Positions 41,349-50,140 of a stretch of DNA of 64,000 nucleotides are shown here, one piece after another (positions within the stretch are counted from its first letter, which is position 1; each line of letters starts with the position of its first letter). Origin of the DNA: Chloroflexota bacterium (GTDB lineage Bacteria > Chloroflexota > Dehalococcoidia > Dehalococcoidales > UBA2162); NCBI GenBank assembly GCA_016190825.1, contig JACPPV010000023.1, forward strand, positions 62,001-126,000, given 5' to 3'. A model generated the notes under the pieces. That model saw only the letters and a program-made list of their open reading frames with translations, was not told the DNA's origin and made no database searches. Made by a program: the position numbers and the translations under genes.

Positions 41349-44096
41349 CTATTTCAGCTCTCCCCAGTTGCGGCCGCTCTTGATGTCTACCCGGAGGGGG
41401 ATGCTCAGCCTGACTGCCGTGGTCATGACCTCCGGCACCAGGCGGGCCATATCCTCGACTTCCTCCTCCGGCACCTCGAACAGAAGCTCGTCATGGACCT
41501 GGAGGAGCATCTTGCTTTTCGAATGGCGGCGCTGCATCTCGTCGTAGAGCTTGACCATGGCCACCTTAATAATGTCGGCGGAGGTGCCCTGCACGGGCAT
41601 ATTGATCGCCATCCTCTCGGCGGCTTCCCTGACCTGGCGGTTGGCGGAGTTTATTTCAGGAATGGAGCGTCTCCGTCCCAGTAATGTCTGGACGTAGCCC
41701 TTTTTCCGCGCCCATTGCTTCGTGCCTTCCAGGTATTGCTTTACGCCGGGGTACTTTTCGAAGTAGGCGGTGATGAACCGTCCCGCTTCCTCCCGGGAGA
41801 GGTCGGTTGCCTGCTCGAGCCCGTACTCGCTCATGCCATAGATAACGCCGAAGTTGACCGTCTTTGCCAGCCGCCGCATATCGGGCGTGACCTGTGAGAC
41901 CTCGACGCCAAAAAGCTGGGCTGCTGTTGCGGCATGGACGTCCTCATCCTTGTTGAAGGCCTCAAGCAATCGGGCGTCCTGGGATAGGTGCGCCAGCGAC
42001 CGCAGGTCAATCTGGGAATAGTCGCCGCCGAGGAGTTTGCAGCCGGGGGGCACGATGAATGCCTGCCTGATGCGCTGGCCCAGTTCTGTCCGGATAGGGA
42101 TGTTCTGCAGGTTGGGGTCGCTGGAGGAAAGCCGCCCGGTGGCGGTCCTGGTCTGGTTGAAGCTGGTATGCACGCGGCCGGTCTTGGGGTTGATGAGCCC
42201 GGGCAGGGCATCGATGTAGGTGCTTTTCAGTTTGGCAAGTTGGCGGTATTCCAGGATACGTTCGATGACCGGGTGGACTCCCCGCAGTTCTTCCAGTATC
42301 TCGGCACCGGTGGAATAGCCTCCCCTTCCTCTCCTTCCGGCGGGCAGCCTCAGTTCCTGGAACAGCACCCCGCTCAACTGCTGGGGCGAGTTGATATTGA
42401 ACTGGTGGCCAACGTGGCCGTATATCTCCCCTTCCAGCTTGAGCAGTTGTCCGCCCAGCTCCTTTGACATCTGCCTGAGCAAGCCGATATCAAGGTAGAC
42501 GCCGCTCCGCTCCATGTGTATTAGCACCGGTATCAGGGGCATCTCGACATCGGCAAACAACTCCCACAGTCCCGTCTCCCGTAGCTCTTTGCCGAGCAAC
42601 TCAGTCAGCCGGAAGGTCATATCGGCGTCAGCGCAAGCGTAGTCGTCGGCCTTATCAGCGGGTACCTGTGACATCGGAATTTGCTTTCTTCCTTCGCCGA
42701 TAAGCTCGGTGATCGGGGTCATCTCAATGCCCAGGCGGGTGAAGGCGAGGGCTTTCAGACCCAAGCTCTTTTCGCTCAGAAGATAGCCGGCCACCATGGA
42801 ATCAAAAACGACGTTGTTGACGGTCATTCCGTGCTCCGCCAGCACCGTCATATCGAACTTGGCGTTGTGGGCGAACTTTGTCGTGGAAGCGCCAGCCAGG
42901 ACCGGTTTCAGCCGCTCCAGGACCTGTTCCAGCGGCAATTGCTCCGGCTGCCCGAGTCCGACATGTCCCACCGGGATGTAATACGCTTCACCAAATGCGG
43001 GCGAAAATGAGAGACCCACAAGCTGCGCGGATATCGCGTCCAGCCTATCCGTCTCCAGGTCAAAGGCGAAAGACCCGACTTCTGATAGCCTCGTGAGCAG
43101 ATGGTCTAGCCCGGCGGCTGAATTCACCATGTGGTAATTCGTGATTATCGATTCGGCTCTGGCAGGGGTTTCGTGGGCAATCTCTGCCGTTTCCGGGAGC
43201 TTTGATAGCAGGCTGAAAAACTCGAGCTCGCGGAAAAGCTCGGTGACCTTACTTCGATCATAATGACTGAAACGGCACTCATCAAGATTGAGCGTGACAG
43301 GCACTTCCGTGACGATGGTGGCCAGCTTCTTGCTCTGGTGTGCCCCCGCCGAATTGTCTCGCAGCAACGCCTGGAGCTTCAGCGGTGTTACTCCATCAAT
43401 GTGTGCGTAGATATCCTCAACCGTGCCGAATTGCCGGATAAGTTTGGCGGCGGTCTTTTCGCCGATGCCCGGTACGCCCGGGATGTTGTCCGATGAATCA
43501 CCCATCAACGCCTTGAAATCGGCGATTTGCTCTGGCTTGACTCCATACTTCTCGAAGACCGTATTTGCATCGTAGAGGACAGTATCGCTGAAGGTGCCCC
43601 TCGGCTTCGGGTAGAGCACGCGCACATGTGGGCTGACGAGTTGCATCGTATCGGCGTCCCCGGTGACGATGATGGTATTGATGCCCTGTTCGCCCGCCTG
43701 GCGGCTGAGAGTGCCGAGGACGTCGTCAGCCTCATACCCGTCAATTTCAAATATCGGAATATGGAAGGCATCAACCAACTGCCTGACACGTCCAAACTGG
43801 CCTACCAGGTCTTCCGGTGTTTTGGGCCGGTGCGCCTTGTATTCAATAAACATCTCATGGCGAAAGGTCGGAGCGGCTTTGTCAAAGGCGATTGCCCAGT
43901 GCGTGGGTTTCAGGTCGTTGACCGTCTTCATCAGCATCTGGGCGAAGCCGTAAACGGCGCTGACAAGCTCGCCGGTACGGCTTACCGTCAGCGGCTTCAC
44001 GTTCTGAAAGGCATGGAAGGCGCGGTGGACGATGCCGTGGCCATCGAAAAGCACCAGCAGTGGCTTGTCCTGAGCTTGTCGAAGGGGCTCTTGCAT
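41349..44096 (-). CDS. polA: DNA polymerase I
   Basis: The 915-residue polymerase has all three domains. The 5' nuclease (about 13-290) shows DGHGIVHRAFHAF, GDADTMQLVSP and ADFKALMGDSSDNIPG. The 3'-5' exonuclease (about 330-510) keeps its metal residues in FDLETD, HNAKFD and YACADADMTF, so proofreading looks intact. The polymerase has motifs DYSQIDLRSLAHL, KTVNFGVIYGMSEYG and QVHDELLFEVP. It fills gaps in repair and removes Okazaki primers. The first 12 residues (MQEPLRQAQDKP) come from a dispersed repeat that has entered the gene start. Confidence 0.96.
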   Translation of the reverse strand: MQEPLRQAQDKPLLVLFDGHGIVHRAFHAFQNVKPLTVSRTGELVSAVYGFAQMLMKTVNDLKPTHWAIAFDKAAPTFRHEMFIEYKAHRPKTPEDLVGQFGRVRQLVDAFHIPIFEIDGYEADDVLGTLSRQAGEQGINTIIVTGDADTMQLVSPHVRVLYPKPRGTFSDTVLYDANTVFEKYGVKPEQIADFKALMGDSSDNIPGVPGIGEKTAAKLIRQFGTVEDIYAHIDGVTPLKLQALLRDNSAGAHQSKKLATIVTEVPVTLNLDECRFSHYDRSKVTELFRELEFFSLLSKLPETAEIAHETPARAESIITNYHMVNSAAGLDHLLTRLSEVGSFAFDLETDRLDAISAQLVGLSFSPAFGEAYYIPVGHVGLGQPEQLPLEQVLERLKPVLAGASTTKFAHNAKFDMTVLAEHGMTVNNVVFDSMVAGYLLSEKSLGLKALAFTRLGIEMTPITELIGEGRKQIPMSQVPADKADDYACADADMTFRLTELLGKELRETGLWELFADVEMPLIPVLIHMERSGVYLDIGLLRQMSKELGGQLLKLEGEIYGHVGHQFNINSPQQLSGVLFQELRLPAGRRGRGGYSTGAEILEELRGVHPVIERILEYRQLAKLKSTYIDALPGLINPKTGRVHTSFNQTRTATGRLSSSDPNLQNIPIRTELGQRIRQAFIVPPGCKLLGGDYSQIDLRSLAHLSQDARLLEAFNKDEDVHAATAAQLFGVEVSQVTPDMRRLAKTVNFGVIYGMSEYGLEQATDLSREEAGRFITAYFEKYPGVKQYLEGTKQWARKKGYVQTLLGRRRSIPEINSANRQVREAAERMAINMPVQGTSADIIKVAMVKLYDEMQRRHSKSKMLLQVHDELLFEVPEEEVEDMARLVPEVMTTAVRLSIPLRVDIKSGRNWGELK
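44064..44085. repeat. TTGTCGAAGG-type repeat inside the polA start
   Basis: CTTGTCCTGAGCTTGTCGAA lies at 44064-44083 within the first codons of polA. Related copies are at 29163, 52575 and 62686. Its translation gives RQAQDKP, which is absent from the usual polymerase N-terminus. Confidence 0.75.
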
Positions 44097-44103
44097 AGCC
44101 TAA

Positions 44104-44535
44104 TTATAGCAGAGGGTTATGGATAGCGGTAACGGTTCGTAAGCCCATTAATTTCAGCGCCCTTCTGGCTTCCGTCCTCAATCTCTTTTTGTTCGTGCCA
44201 AAAAACAGATGGCTGGGGCAGCGGCAGTCGCTCGAGCCGAAGCCGGAAATTGAGTCAAACCGTTCGGCAAGCGCCATAGCGATGGCGCACTCCGTCCGGC
44301 TTGCGCTCTTCGCGAGGATGACGCCGGTGACTTCCGCGTGCTCCAGCAGATAATCGATGTGCCAGTGCCGCTTCTTGTCCTTCCTCAGGTGGCGGTTCAC
44401 CCTGGCCTCCAGTCCATTCATGGCCGAGCCGACATAGGCATAGTGGCCGCGCTGGAAAACGGCGCTTCGATTGCGCCCGAAACTGAGGGTCATGCCTATG
44501 GGCAAATGCAGGAGGAGAACGTAACTTCCCTTCAC
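44104..44535 (-). CDS. DUF123/GIY-YIG-like nuclease domain protein
   Basis: The 143-residue protein resembles the DUF123 branch of the GIY-YIG fold: GSYVLLLHLPIGMTLSFGRN and FQRGHYAYVGSAMNGLEARV (in place of GIY and YIG), then NRHLRKDKKRHWHIDYLLEH and CAIAMALAERF. Cys-rich GSSDCRCPSHLFF is typical. It lies between the histidine phosphatase and polA with 6- and 7-base gaps, so it is co-transcribed and may process DNA ends. Its exact substrate is not known. Confidence 0.8.
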   Translation of the reverse strand: MKGSYVLLLHLPIGMTLSFGRNRSAVFQRGHYAYVGSAMNGLEARVNRHLRKDKKRHWHIDYLLEHAEVTGVILAKSASRTECAIAMALAERFDSISGFGSSDCRCPSHLFFGTNKKRLRTEARRALKLMGLRTVTAIHNPLL

Positions 44536-44541
44536 TGCCCG

Positions 44542-45198
44542 CTAAAAATCCCTCAACTGCATTTTCTTAAGCGGCTTCAGGAAAGACGTATCATTGTGCC
44601 TGGTGAGGACAAACCGCCGTGGCAAGCTCACGGCAGGCCGCCTGTTTTCATACGTGAAGGCGGTCAAGCCGCAGGTGTCCAGCCGGATATTCCAGAAGTG
44701 GGAGTTGTCCAGCCCCAGCAGGGCGCAAATAAGAACTTTATTGACTACGCGGTGGGATACGAGCGTGACCGTGCCCCGGTGTTTTACAACCACCTCGTTG
44801 ACCAGGCTGACGGCTCTATCCCTGACATCGTCCAGTGTTTCGCCCCCGGGTGGGCTCACCTTCTCAGGGTGATTTTCCCATCGGGTGTAAAGCTCAGGGT
44901 ATCTTTCGCTGACCTCTTTAAGGGGCAGACACTCCCAGTCGCCAAAGTCCATATCAGTCAACGCCGGGGTCACTCCCACCTTGAGGTGATGAAGGTTGGC
45001 TATTGTCTCGGCCGTTCTAACCGCCCGCTTCAGCGGACTTGAATACACGGCTTCGATTGTGGCATTTCGCAGGTATTCGGCCAGAAGCTTTGCCTGTTCG
45101 AGGCCGGTGTCGTTTAGTTCAATATCGGCCCGCCCACGGAATACCTCTTCGATATTCCACTGCGTTTCCCCGTGACGGACAAGCAGAATTTCAGTCAT
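44542..45198 (-). CDS. Histidine phosphatase superfamily protein
   Basis: The 218-residue protein has the full set: MTEILLVRHGETQWN with the catalytic His, YSSPLKRAVRTAETIANLHH, acidic TDMDFGDWECL, and the second His in VTLVSHRVVNKV. This family includes phosphoglycerate mutases, alpha-ribazole phosphatases and phosphatases of unknown substrate. Nothing here tells which. It is three bases from the membrane-protein gene and 6 bases from the GIY-YIG gene. Confidence 0.9.
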   Translation of the reverse strand: MTEILLVRHGETQWNIEEVFRGRADIELNDTGLEQAKLLAEYLRNATIEAVYSSPLKRAVRTAETIANLHHLKVGVTPALTDMDFGDWECLPLKEVSERYPELYTRWENHPEKVSPPGGETLDDVRDRAVSLVNEVVVKHRGTVTLVSHRVVNKVLICALLGLDNSHFWNIRLDTCGLTAFTYENRRPAVSLPRRFVLTRHNDTSFLKPLKKMQLRDF

Positions 45199-45200
45199 TT

Positions 45201-45782
45201 TTAGAACCAGCCGAGGGGGATTGGCTTACGGAACGCCCGCCAGGCAAACAGCGCCGCTAAGATGATGAAGACGGCTGTCACCCACGGAGCCAGGCTCCAG
45301 CTCAGCGTTACGCCGAATATAAGTCCGCTCAAAACGAAGAAGAGGCAGGTAGCAGACAGCCGTTTGCGGCGTGTCCGAAGGGCGACGAGGCCTGGCCGCT
45401 GGTTGGCAGGGACTTCCTGTCCGGGTTTCAAATTTCCAATAGTCTTTTCGATCTGCGGCTGAATAGTGAAATGAACGTAGCTGAGCAGGGTAGTAAGGAC
45501 GGTAAAGACGACCAGCTTGGCGATGAGCGCCCAGCTAGCCCAAACCCATCCGCGGGACCAAACGAGGAGAACGCCGGTCACCAGGATAACGGCGAGGTAG
45601 GCGTAGCAGCGGGCTGGCTGGTTCTTGATGATATTTTCCATGTAGCGGTCAGTGTTGTAACCAGGGGGAACGGTGAAGCGCGCCCGTTCATTGACCACCA
45701 CGAGCAGATAGAGCGGCGCCGCCATAAACAGCATTGCTATCAGATGCAGCAACAGGACAATAGCTTTTATCTCTGGAGACAT
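45201..45782 (-). CDS. Small polytopic membrane protein (DUF2269/CopD-like)
   Basis: ATG 45782 has GAGGAGG at ideal distance; a longer frame from 45884 lacks one. The 193-residue protein has four or five hydrophobic helices (IKAIVLLLHLIAMLFMAAPL, YLAVILVTGVLLV, LIAKLVVFTVLTTLLSYV and two near the C-terminus). It loosely resembles DUF2269 and CopD-like integral membrane proteins, but there is no conserved metal motif. It opens the transcript that runs on to polA. Confidence 0.65.
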   Translation of the reverse strand: MSPEIKAIVLLLHLIAMLFMAAPLYLLVVVNERARFTVPPGYNTDRYMENIIKNQPARCYAYLAVILVTGVLLVWSRGWVWASWALIAKLVVFTVLTTLLSYVHFTIQPQIEKTIGNLKPGQEVPANQRPGLVALRTRRKRLSATCLFFVLSGLIFGVTLSWSLAPWVTAVFIILAALFAWRAFRKPIPLGWF

Positions 45783-45981
45783 AAATATACCTCCTCTCCA
45801 TTTTGTGGCAGCTATTAAAGCAGGTTTTGCACGAAAAGTAAAGATTTGAGCGGATACGCTCTTCCGAGATACATGATAAGACAAAAGTGGATGCCGTCAG
45901 GCGGATGGCTGATAGCGGCCTCTCACTTCTACCCTTTGGTTGCCATTTCATGATATACTTTGAACCTAACAGGGGGTTGAT

Positions 45982-46923
45982 TTGAAGGGGAAGGACCTGC
46001 TCTCAATATGCGACCTTACCGCTGAAGACATCGGTGGGCTCATCGCTGATGCTGCGGAAATGAAAGCCAGAGGTACTGCGCTTTCGGCGCTCGATGGAAA
46101 AATCCTCGCCCTCGTTTTCGAGAAGCCGTCGCTGCGAACACGGGTCAGTTTTGAGGTGGCAATGAGGCAATTGGGCGGGCAGGCTATCTACCTGTCCCCG
46201 GCGGAGGTTGGGTTGGGGCAACGTGAGTCTGTAGCCGATGTCGCCCGCGTGTTGAGCGGCTTTGTCAGTGCTATCGCCGCCCGTACTTTTTCACACGGGA
46301 CGCTGGAGACATTGGCCAGCTATTCCGAAGTTCCGGTAATCAATGCCCTGTCAGACCTGGAGCATCCCTGCCAAGCACTCGGTGATCTTCTTACCATGTT
46401 TGAGAAAAAAGGAGAAGTGCAGGGTCTGACGATTGCCTATGTGGGCGATGGGAACAACGTAGCGCACAGTCTGCTCCTGGCGGCAACTCTTTGTGGGGCG
46501 AATTTCAGGATCGCTTCTCCGCCAGGCTATGAGGTCAATGAAAAGATATTGAATGTGGCTCTGAATTATGCCCGGGAAAGCGGCGTGGAGATATTGTGTA
46601 CGGAAGAGCCGCACATTGCCGTCAGTGACGCAGACGTGGTCTATACCGATGTATGGACGAGCATGGGACAGGAGGCTGAAGCGGAAGTGCGGCGACAGGT
46701 ATTTGCAAAATATCAAGTGAACGGGGCACTGCTCTGTTTAGCGAAAGAAGATGCGATTGTGATGCACCCGTTGCCGGCGCATCGCGGGGAAGAAATTACC
46801 GATGAAGTCATGGAATGCCTGCAGTCGGTGGTCTTTGACCAGGCGGAGAATCGGATGCACGCCCAAAAGGCATTGCTGCTTCGCCTGCTCGGAGCTTCGG
46901 GGAAACCGGTAAAACGCCGATAA
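45982..46923 (+). CDS. argF: Ornithine carbamoyltransferase
   Basis: TTG 45982 with AGGGGG upstream gives the usual 313-residue enzyme. The carbamoyl-phosphate loop is EKPSLRTRVSFEVAMRQLGG, with downstream RTFSHGTLETLA and ALSDLEHPCQALGDLLTM. The ornithine-side SMG loop is VWTSMGQEAE. The Cys-containing HCLP motif of most enzymes reads HPLPAHRGEEI here. It converts ornithine and carbamoyl phosphate to citrulline. It lies apart from the argJBDGH run, 116 bases before der. Confidence 0.95.
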   Translation: MKGKDLLSICDLTAEDIGGLIADAAEMKARGTALSALDGKILALVFEKPSLRTRVSFEVAMRQLGGQAIYLSPAEVGLGQRESVADVARVLSGFVSAIAARTFSHGTLETLASYSEVPVINALSDLEHPCQALGDLLTMFEKKGEVQGLTIAYVGDGNNVAHSLLLAATLCGANFRIASPPGYEVNEKILNVALNYARESGVEILCTEEPHIAVSDADVVYTDVWTSMGQEAEAEVRRQVFAKYQVNGALLCLAKEDAIVMHPLPAHRGEEITDEVMECLQSVVFDQAENRMHAQKALLLRLLGASGKPVKRR

Positions 46924-47038
46924 GGATGTTCCTCTGCCAACTCCGGTCTGGCAGCAACTTGGTCAGGACATTTCGGTCGGGAACTAATGTCAATGCTCTT
47001 ATGCCGAACAAAACGCAAGACCGAGGCGACTACCTCCA

Positions 47039-48352
47039 ATGGTTAAACCCCTGGTGGCAGTTGTCGGGCGGCAAAACGTCGGCAAATCCACTCTTCTTAA
47101 CCGGATGGCCGGCGAGCAGGTTGCCATCGTTGAAGACCTGCCGGGAACAACGCGAGACCGTGTTATGGTGAGTATTTCCTGGCGGGGAAGGGAACTTGTA
47201 GCGGTTGATACGGGTGGCCTTGAGCTAAAGCCTGAAACCGCCGTTGCCCAGAAGGTGAAAGAGCAGGTTGGTATGGCCCTTGTCGAAGCGGATTTAATCA
47301 TCTTCGTGGTGGATGTCCGTGATGGCGTGATGCCGTTAGACCTGGAGATTGCTGCCATGCTCCGCAAGGTGGGCAAGCCGATATTGCTGGTTGCCAATAA
47401 GGCTGATAACGTCCAGATGGAAGCCAGGGCCGCCGAGTTCTACGAGCTTGGTCTGGGTGATCCCCTGGCAATTTCCGCCTACCATGCCAGGGGAACAGCC
47501 GAGCTTCTGGACAAAATTATCGCCCTGGTACCGTCACCACCGGCTGTTGGCGCTGAAGCTGAAGTGGTGAAAGTGGCTGTCGCCGGGCGTTCCAATGTTG
47601 GTAAATCAATGCTGGTAAATGCCATTCTAGGTGCAGAGCGGGTCATAGTTAATGAAACACCGGGGACGACCCGTGACGCTGTGGACACACAGTTTGACTT
47701 TCAGGGAAAAAGTATGTTACTAATTGACACTGCTGGAATCAGGCGGCGGGGACGGGTGGAGGCCGGGATAGAACGTTACAGCGTTCTTCGCGCCCTCAGG
47801 GCGATTGACCGTGCCGATGTGGTCTTGCTTGTTCTTGATGGAGCTGAAGGAGTCACTGACCAGGACCTGCATGTTGCTGCCTACGTCCGGGAGGCGGTTA
47901 AAGGAATGGTGCTGGTCGTCAACAAATGGGACCTGGTGGTAGAAAAGAACAAACTCCAGTGGGAACGGTACATCAGGAACCGGATAAAGTTTGCATCTTA
48001 CGCCCCGATAGTATATACTGCTGCAAAATTTAAACAAGGGGTAGACGGGGTAATGCCGGTGGTGTGCCAGGTCTACCAGGAGAGAATGAAGCGGTTGCCT
48101 ACGGCTGAGGTCAATAGCGTGGTCCAGCAGGCGGTTGCCGCGCACAGCCCGCCGCGTCGTGGAGCTAAGCAGTTGAAGATTTTATATGCCACCCAGGCGG
48201 AGGTGAATCCGCCGTCTTTTGTCTTCTTCGTAAATGACGCCAAGCTTCTCCATTTCTCTTATCGCCGTTACCTGGAAAACAAGCTGCGCGAGTCGTTTGG
48301 CTTTTTCGGAACTCCCCTGCGTCTAATATTCAAAGCAAGAGGTGAGTCATGA
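47039..48352 (+). CDS. der: Ribosome biogenesis GTPase Der (EngA)
   Basis: The 437-residue protein has two tandem GTPase domains, G1 in GRQNVGKSTLLNRM and GRSNVGKSMLVNAI. G3 is DTGGLE and DTAGIR, and G4 is NKAD and NKWD. A C-terminal KH-like domain ends YRRYLENKLRESFGFFGTPL. Der acts in 50S subunit assembly. Its end overlaps the plsY start by four bases, and this pairing is often conserved. Confidence 0.97.
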   Translation: MVKPLVAVVGRQNVGKSTLLNRMAGEQVAIVEDLPGTTRDRVMVSISWRGRELVAVDTGGLELKPETAVAQKVKEQVGMALVEADLIIFVVDVRDGVMPLDLEIAAMLRKVGKPILLVANKADNVQMEARAAEFYELGLGDPLAISAYHARGTAELLDKIIALVPSPPAVGAEAEVVKVAVAGRSNVGKSMLVNAILGAERVIVNETPGTTRDAVDTQFDFQGKSMLLIDTAGIRRRGRVEAGIERYSVLRALRAIDRADVVLLVLDGAEGVTDQDLHVAAYVREAVKGMVLVVNKWDLVVEKNKLQWERYIRNRIKFASYAPIVYTAAKFKQGVDGVMPVVCQVYQERMKRLPTAEVNSVVQQAVAAHSPPRRGAKQLKILYATQAEVNPPSFVFFVNDAKLLHFSYRRYLENKLRESFGFFGTPLRLIFKARGES

Positions 48353-49041
48353 TTGTTGCCAAGTTTGTTGCGGTACTTATTTTCGCATATTTAGTCGGAG
48401 CTATTCCGTTTGGAGTGTTGATCGGGCGACGTTTTGCCAGGGTGGATGTGAGGGACTACGGAAGCGGCAAGATGGGAGCTACCAATGTGGCGCGGGTAGC
48501 AGGCAAGAAGGTCGGGCTCGCGGTGATGGTCATGGACCTGCTGAAGGGGGTGATTGCCGTTGGCGCGGCGTGGGTTGCCTACCGGGGCGGGCACTGGGTG
48601 TTCGCTGGCTCATGGGAATGGTGGCTGGTGAGAAGCGCTCCAATTCTGGCGGCCTTGGCGGCTATGGCCGGACACAACTGGCCGGTATTTCTAAATTTTC
48701 GCGGCGGGCGGGGTGTAGCCACGTTTTTTGGCGGGCTGGCGGCTTTATGTCCGCCGGTGGCCCTTCTCGGGGGACAAATTACTTTGCTCAGCGTTGGTCT
48801 GACCCGCTATGTCTCGCTTGGCTCGATAGCTGGCACAGCCGGTACCTTCGCTATCCTGCTCCCTCTTACCATTCTGAACGGATTTCCGGTTGAATATCTG
48901 ATATATTCCCTCATTGGCACGATCGCTATCATCGTTACACATCGGGATAATATTGCGCGGCTCCTCGCCGGCACCGAGCGCAGGTTTGGCGAAAAGGCGC
49001 TGGTGGAGGATTCTCCGCAGACCAATAAGAATAGCGGGTAA
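48349..49041 (+). CDS. plsY: Acyl-phosphate:glycerol-3-phosphate acyltransferase
   Basis: The 230-residue membrane protein has about five helices and the PlsY motifs: YGSGKMGATNVAR (motif 1, usually SGNIGATN), GHNWPVFLNFRGGRGVATFF (motif 2) and THRDNIARLLAGTE (motif 3). It transfers an acyl group from acyl-phosphate to glycerol-3-phosphate in phospholipid synthesis. It overlaps der and lies 3 bases before gpsA, whose product makes its substrate. A DAK2/DegV pair at 59-61.7 kb could supply acyl-phosphate. Confidence 0.95.
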   Translation: MIVAKFVAVLIFAYLVGAIPFGVLIGRRFARVDVRDYGSGKMGATNVARVAGKKVGLAVMVMDLLKGVIAVGAAWVAYRGGHWVFAGSWEWWLVRSAPILAALAAMAGHNWPVFLNFRGGRGVATFFGGLAALCPPVALLGGQITLLSVGLTRYVSLGSIAGTAGTFAILLPLTILNGFPVEYLIYSLIGTIAIIVTHRDNIARLLAGTERRFGEKALVEDSPQTNKNSG

Positions 49042-49044
49042 CTC

Positions 49045-50106
49045 ATGCCCAAGATTGGCATCATTGGCACTACTTCCTGGGGAATTACGCTGGGGGTAAT
49101 GCTGGCCCGCAAGAAGGTAGACGTGCGCCTGTGGGCGCGCACGGACCAGGAAGCGGCTCAGCTTACCAGGGACGGTCCGGGTTCGGTGACGGTTCCCCCG
49201 GGTTTCAAATTTCCCCCATCTTTGTCCGTGACCAGCTCCTTGCGGGACGCGTTGAAAGGTGCCCAGGCGGTTATCCTGGCAGTCCCCTCTCAGAGCATGC
49301 GGCATAACATCAGGCTGGCTGCTGAATATCTGGAAGGTTCTACTCTGATAGTGAGCGCAGCTAAGGGACTGGAGAGTGACAGCGGCAAACGCATGTCACA
49401 GGTGATTGCCGATGAAATCCAGCCCCGTCTCATGCCAAATATCTGCGTTCTTTCCGGGCCAAATCTCGCTCAGGAAATTATTGATAACCGGCCAGCGGCT
49501 ACCGTAGTTGCGGCGGAGAAAGAAACCGCAGCCAGAAAAATGCAGAAGTTTTTGACCACTCCCACCTTTTGCGTTTACACCCATACCGATGTCACCGGCG
49601 TGGAGCTTGGGGGATCGCTGAAGAACATCATCGCGCTTGGAGCGGGTATCGCGGATGGACTTGGTTATGGAGACAATGCCAAGGCGGCGTTGATTACGCG
49701 AGGGCTGACTGAGATGACTGCGCTGGGGGTAGCTCTCGGGGCTAACCCGCTCACTTTTTCCGGCCTGGCCGGCCTGGGTGATTTAATTGCTACCTGTGCC
49801 AGCACGTTGAGCCGCAACCATTACGTTGGTATGGAGTTGACCAAGGGTCGCCCGCTACAGGAGATTACTACTACTATGGTCGGTGTGGCTGAAGGGGTAA
49901 CTACCACTCCTGTGGTCTACAGGATTGCCCGCCAGATGGGGCTGGCGATGCCGATTACGGAGGCAATGCACCGTGTCCTTTACGAAGGGGCCAATCCGTG
50001 CCAGGCGGCGGTTGACCTTATGGGGGCGCATGCAAATCATGAGCTGGCCGGACGCAAGTGGCGGCTCTTTTCTTTCCTGCGCCGCCGGCCTTCCCGGTCA
50101 CGATAG
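49045..50106 (+). CDS. gpsA: Glycerol-3-phosphate dehydrogenase [NAD(P)+]
   Basis: The 353-residue enzyme begins with the nucleotide-binding fold in which the glycine motif reads GTTSWGITLG. It contains VPSQSMRHNI, SGPNLAQEI and the catalytic Lys region GGSLKNIIALGAGIADGLGY. The C-terminal domain has FSGLAGLGDLIATC and SRNHYVGMELTKGR. It reduces dihydroxyacetone phosphate to glycerol-3-phosphate for PlsY, encoded 3 bases upstream. The last 20 residues (KWRLFSFLRRRPSRSR) are unusually basic. Confidence 0.95.
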   Translation: MPKIGIIGTTSWGITLGVMLARKKVDVRLWARTDQEAAQLTRDGPGSVTVPPGFKFPPSLSVTSSLRDALKGAQAVILAVPSQSMRHNIRLAAEYLEGSTLIVSAAKGLESDSGKRMSQVIADEIQPRLMPNICVLSGPNLAQEIIDNRPAATVVAAEKETAARKMQKFLTTPTFCVYTHTDVTGVELGGSLKNIIALGAGIADGLGYGDNAKAALITRGLTEMTALGVALGANPLTFSGLAGLGDLIATCASTLSRNHYVGMELTKGRPLQEITTTMVGVAEGVTTTPVVYRIARQMGLAMPITEAMHRVLYEGANPCQAAVDLMGAHANHELAGRKWRLFSFLRRRPSRSR

Positions 50107-50140
50107 ATGGCTGTTCACTTGTGCCAAATGAGACGGTAGC

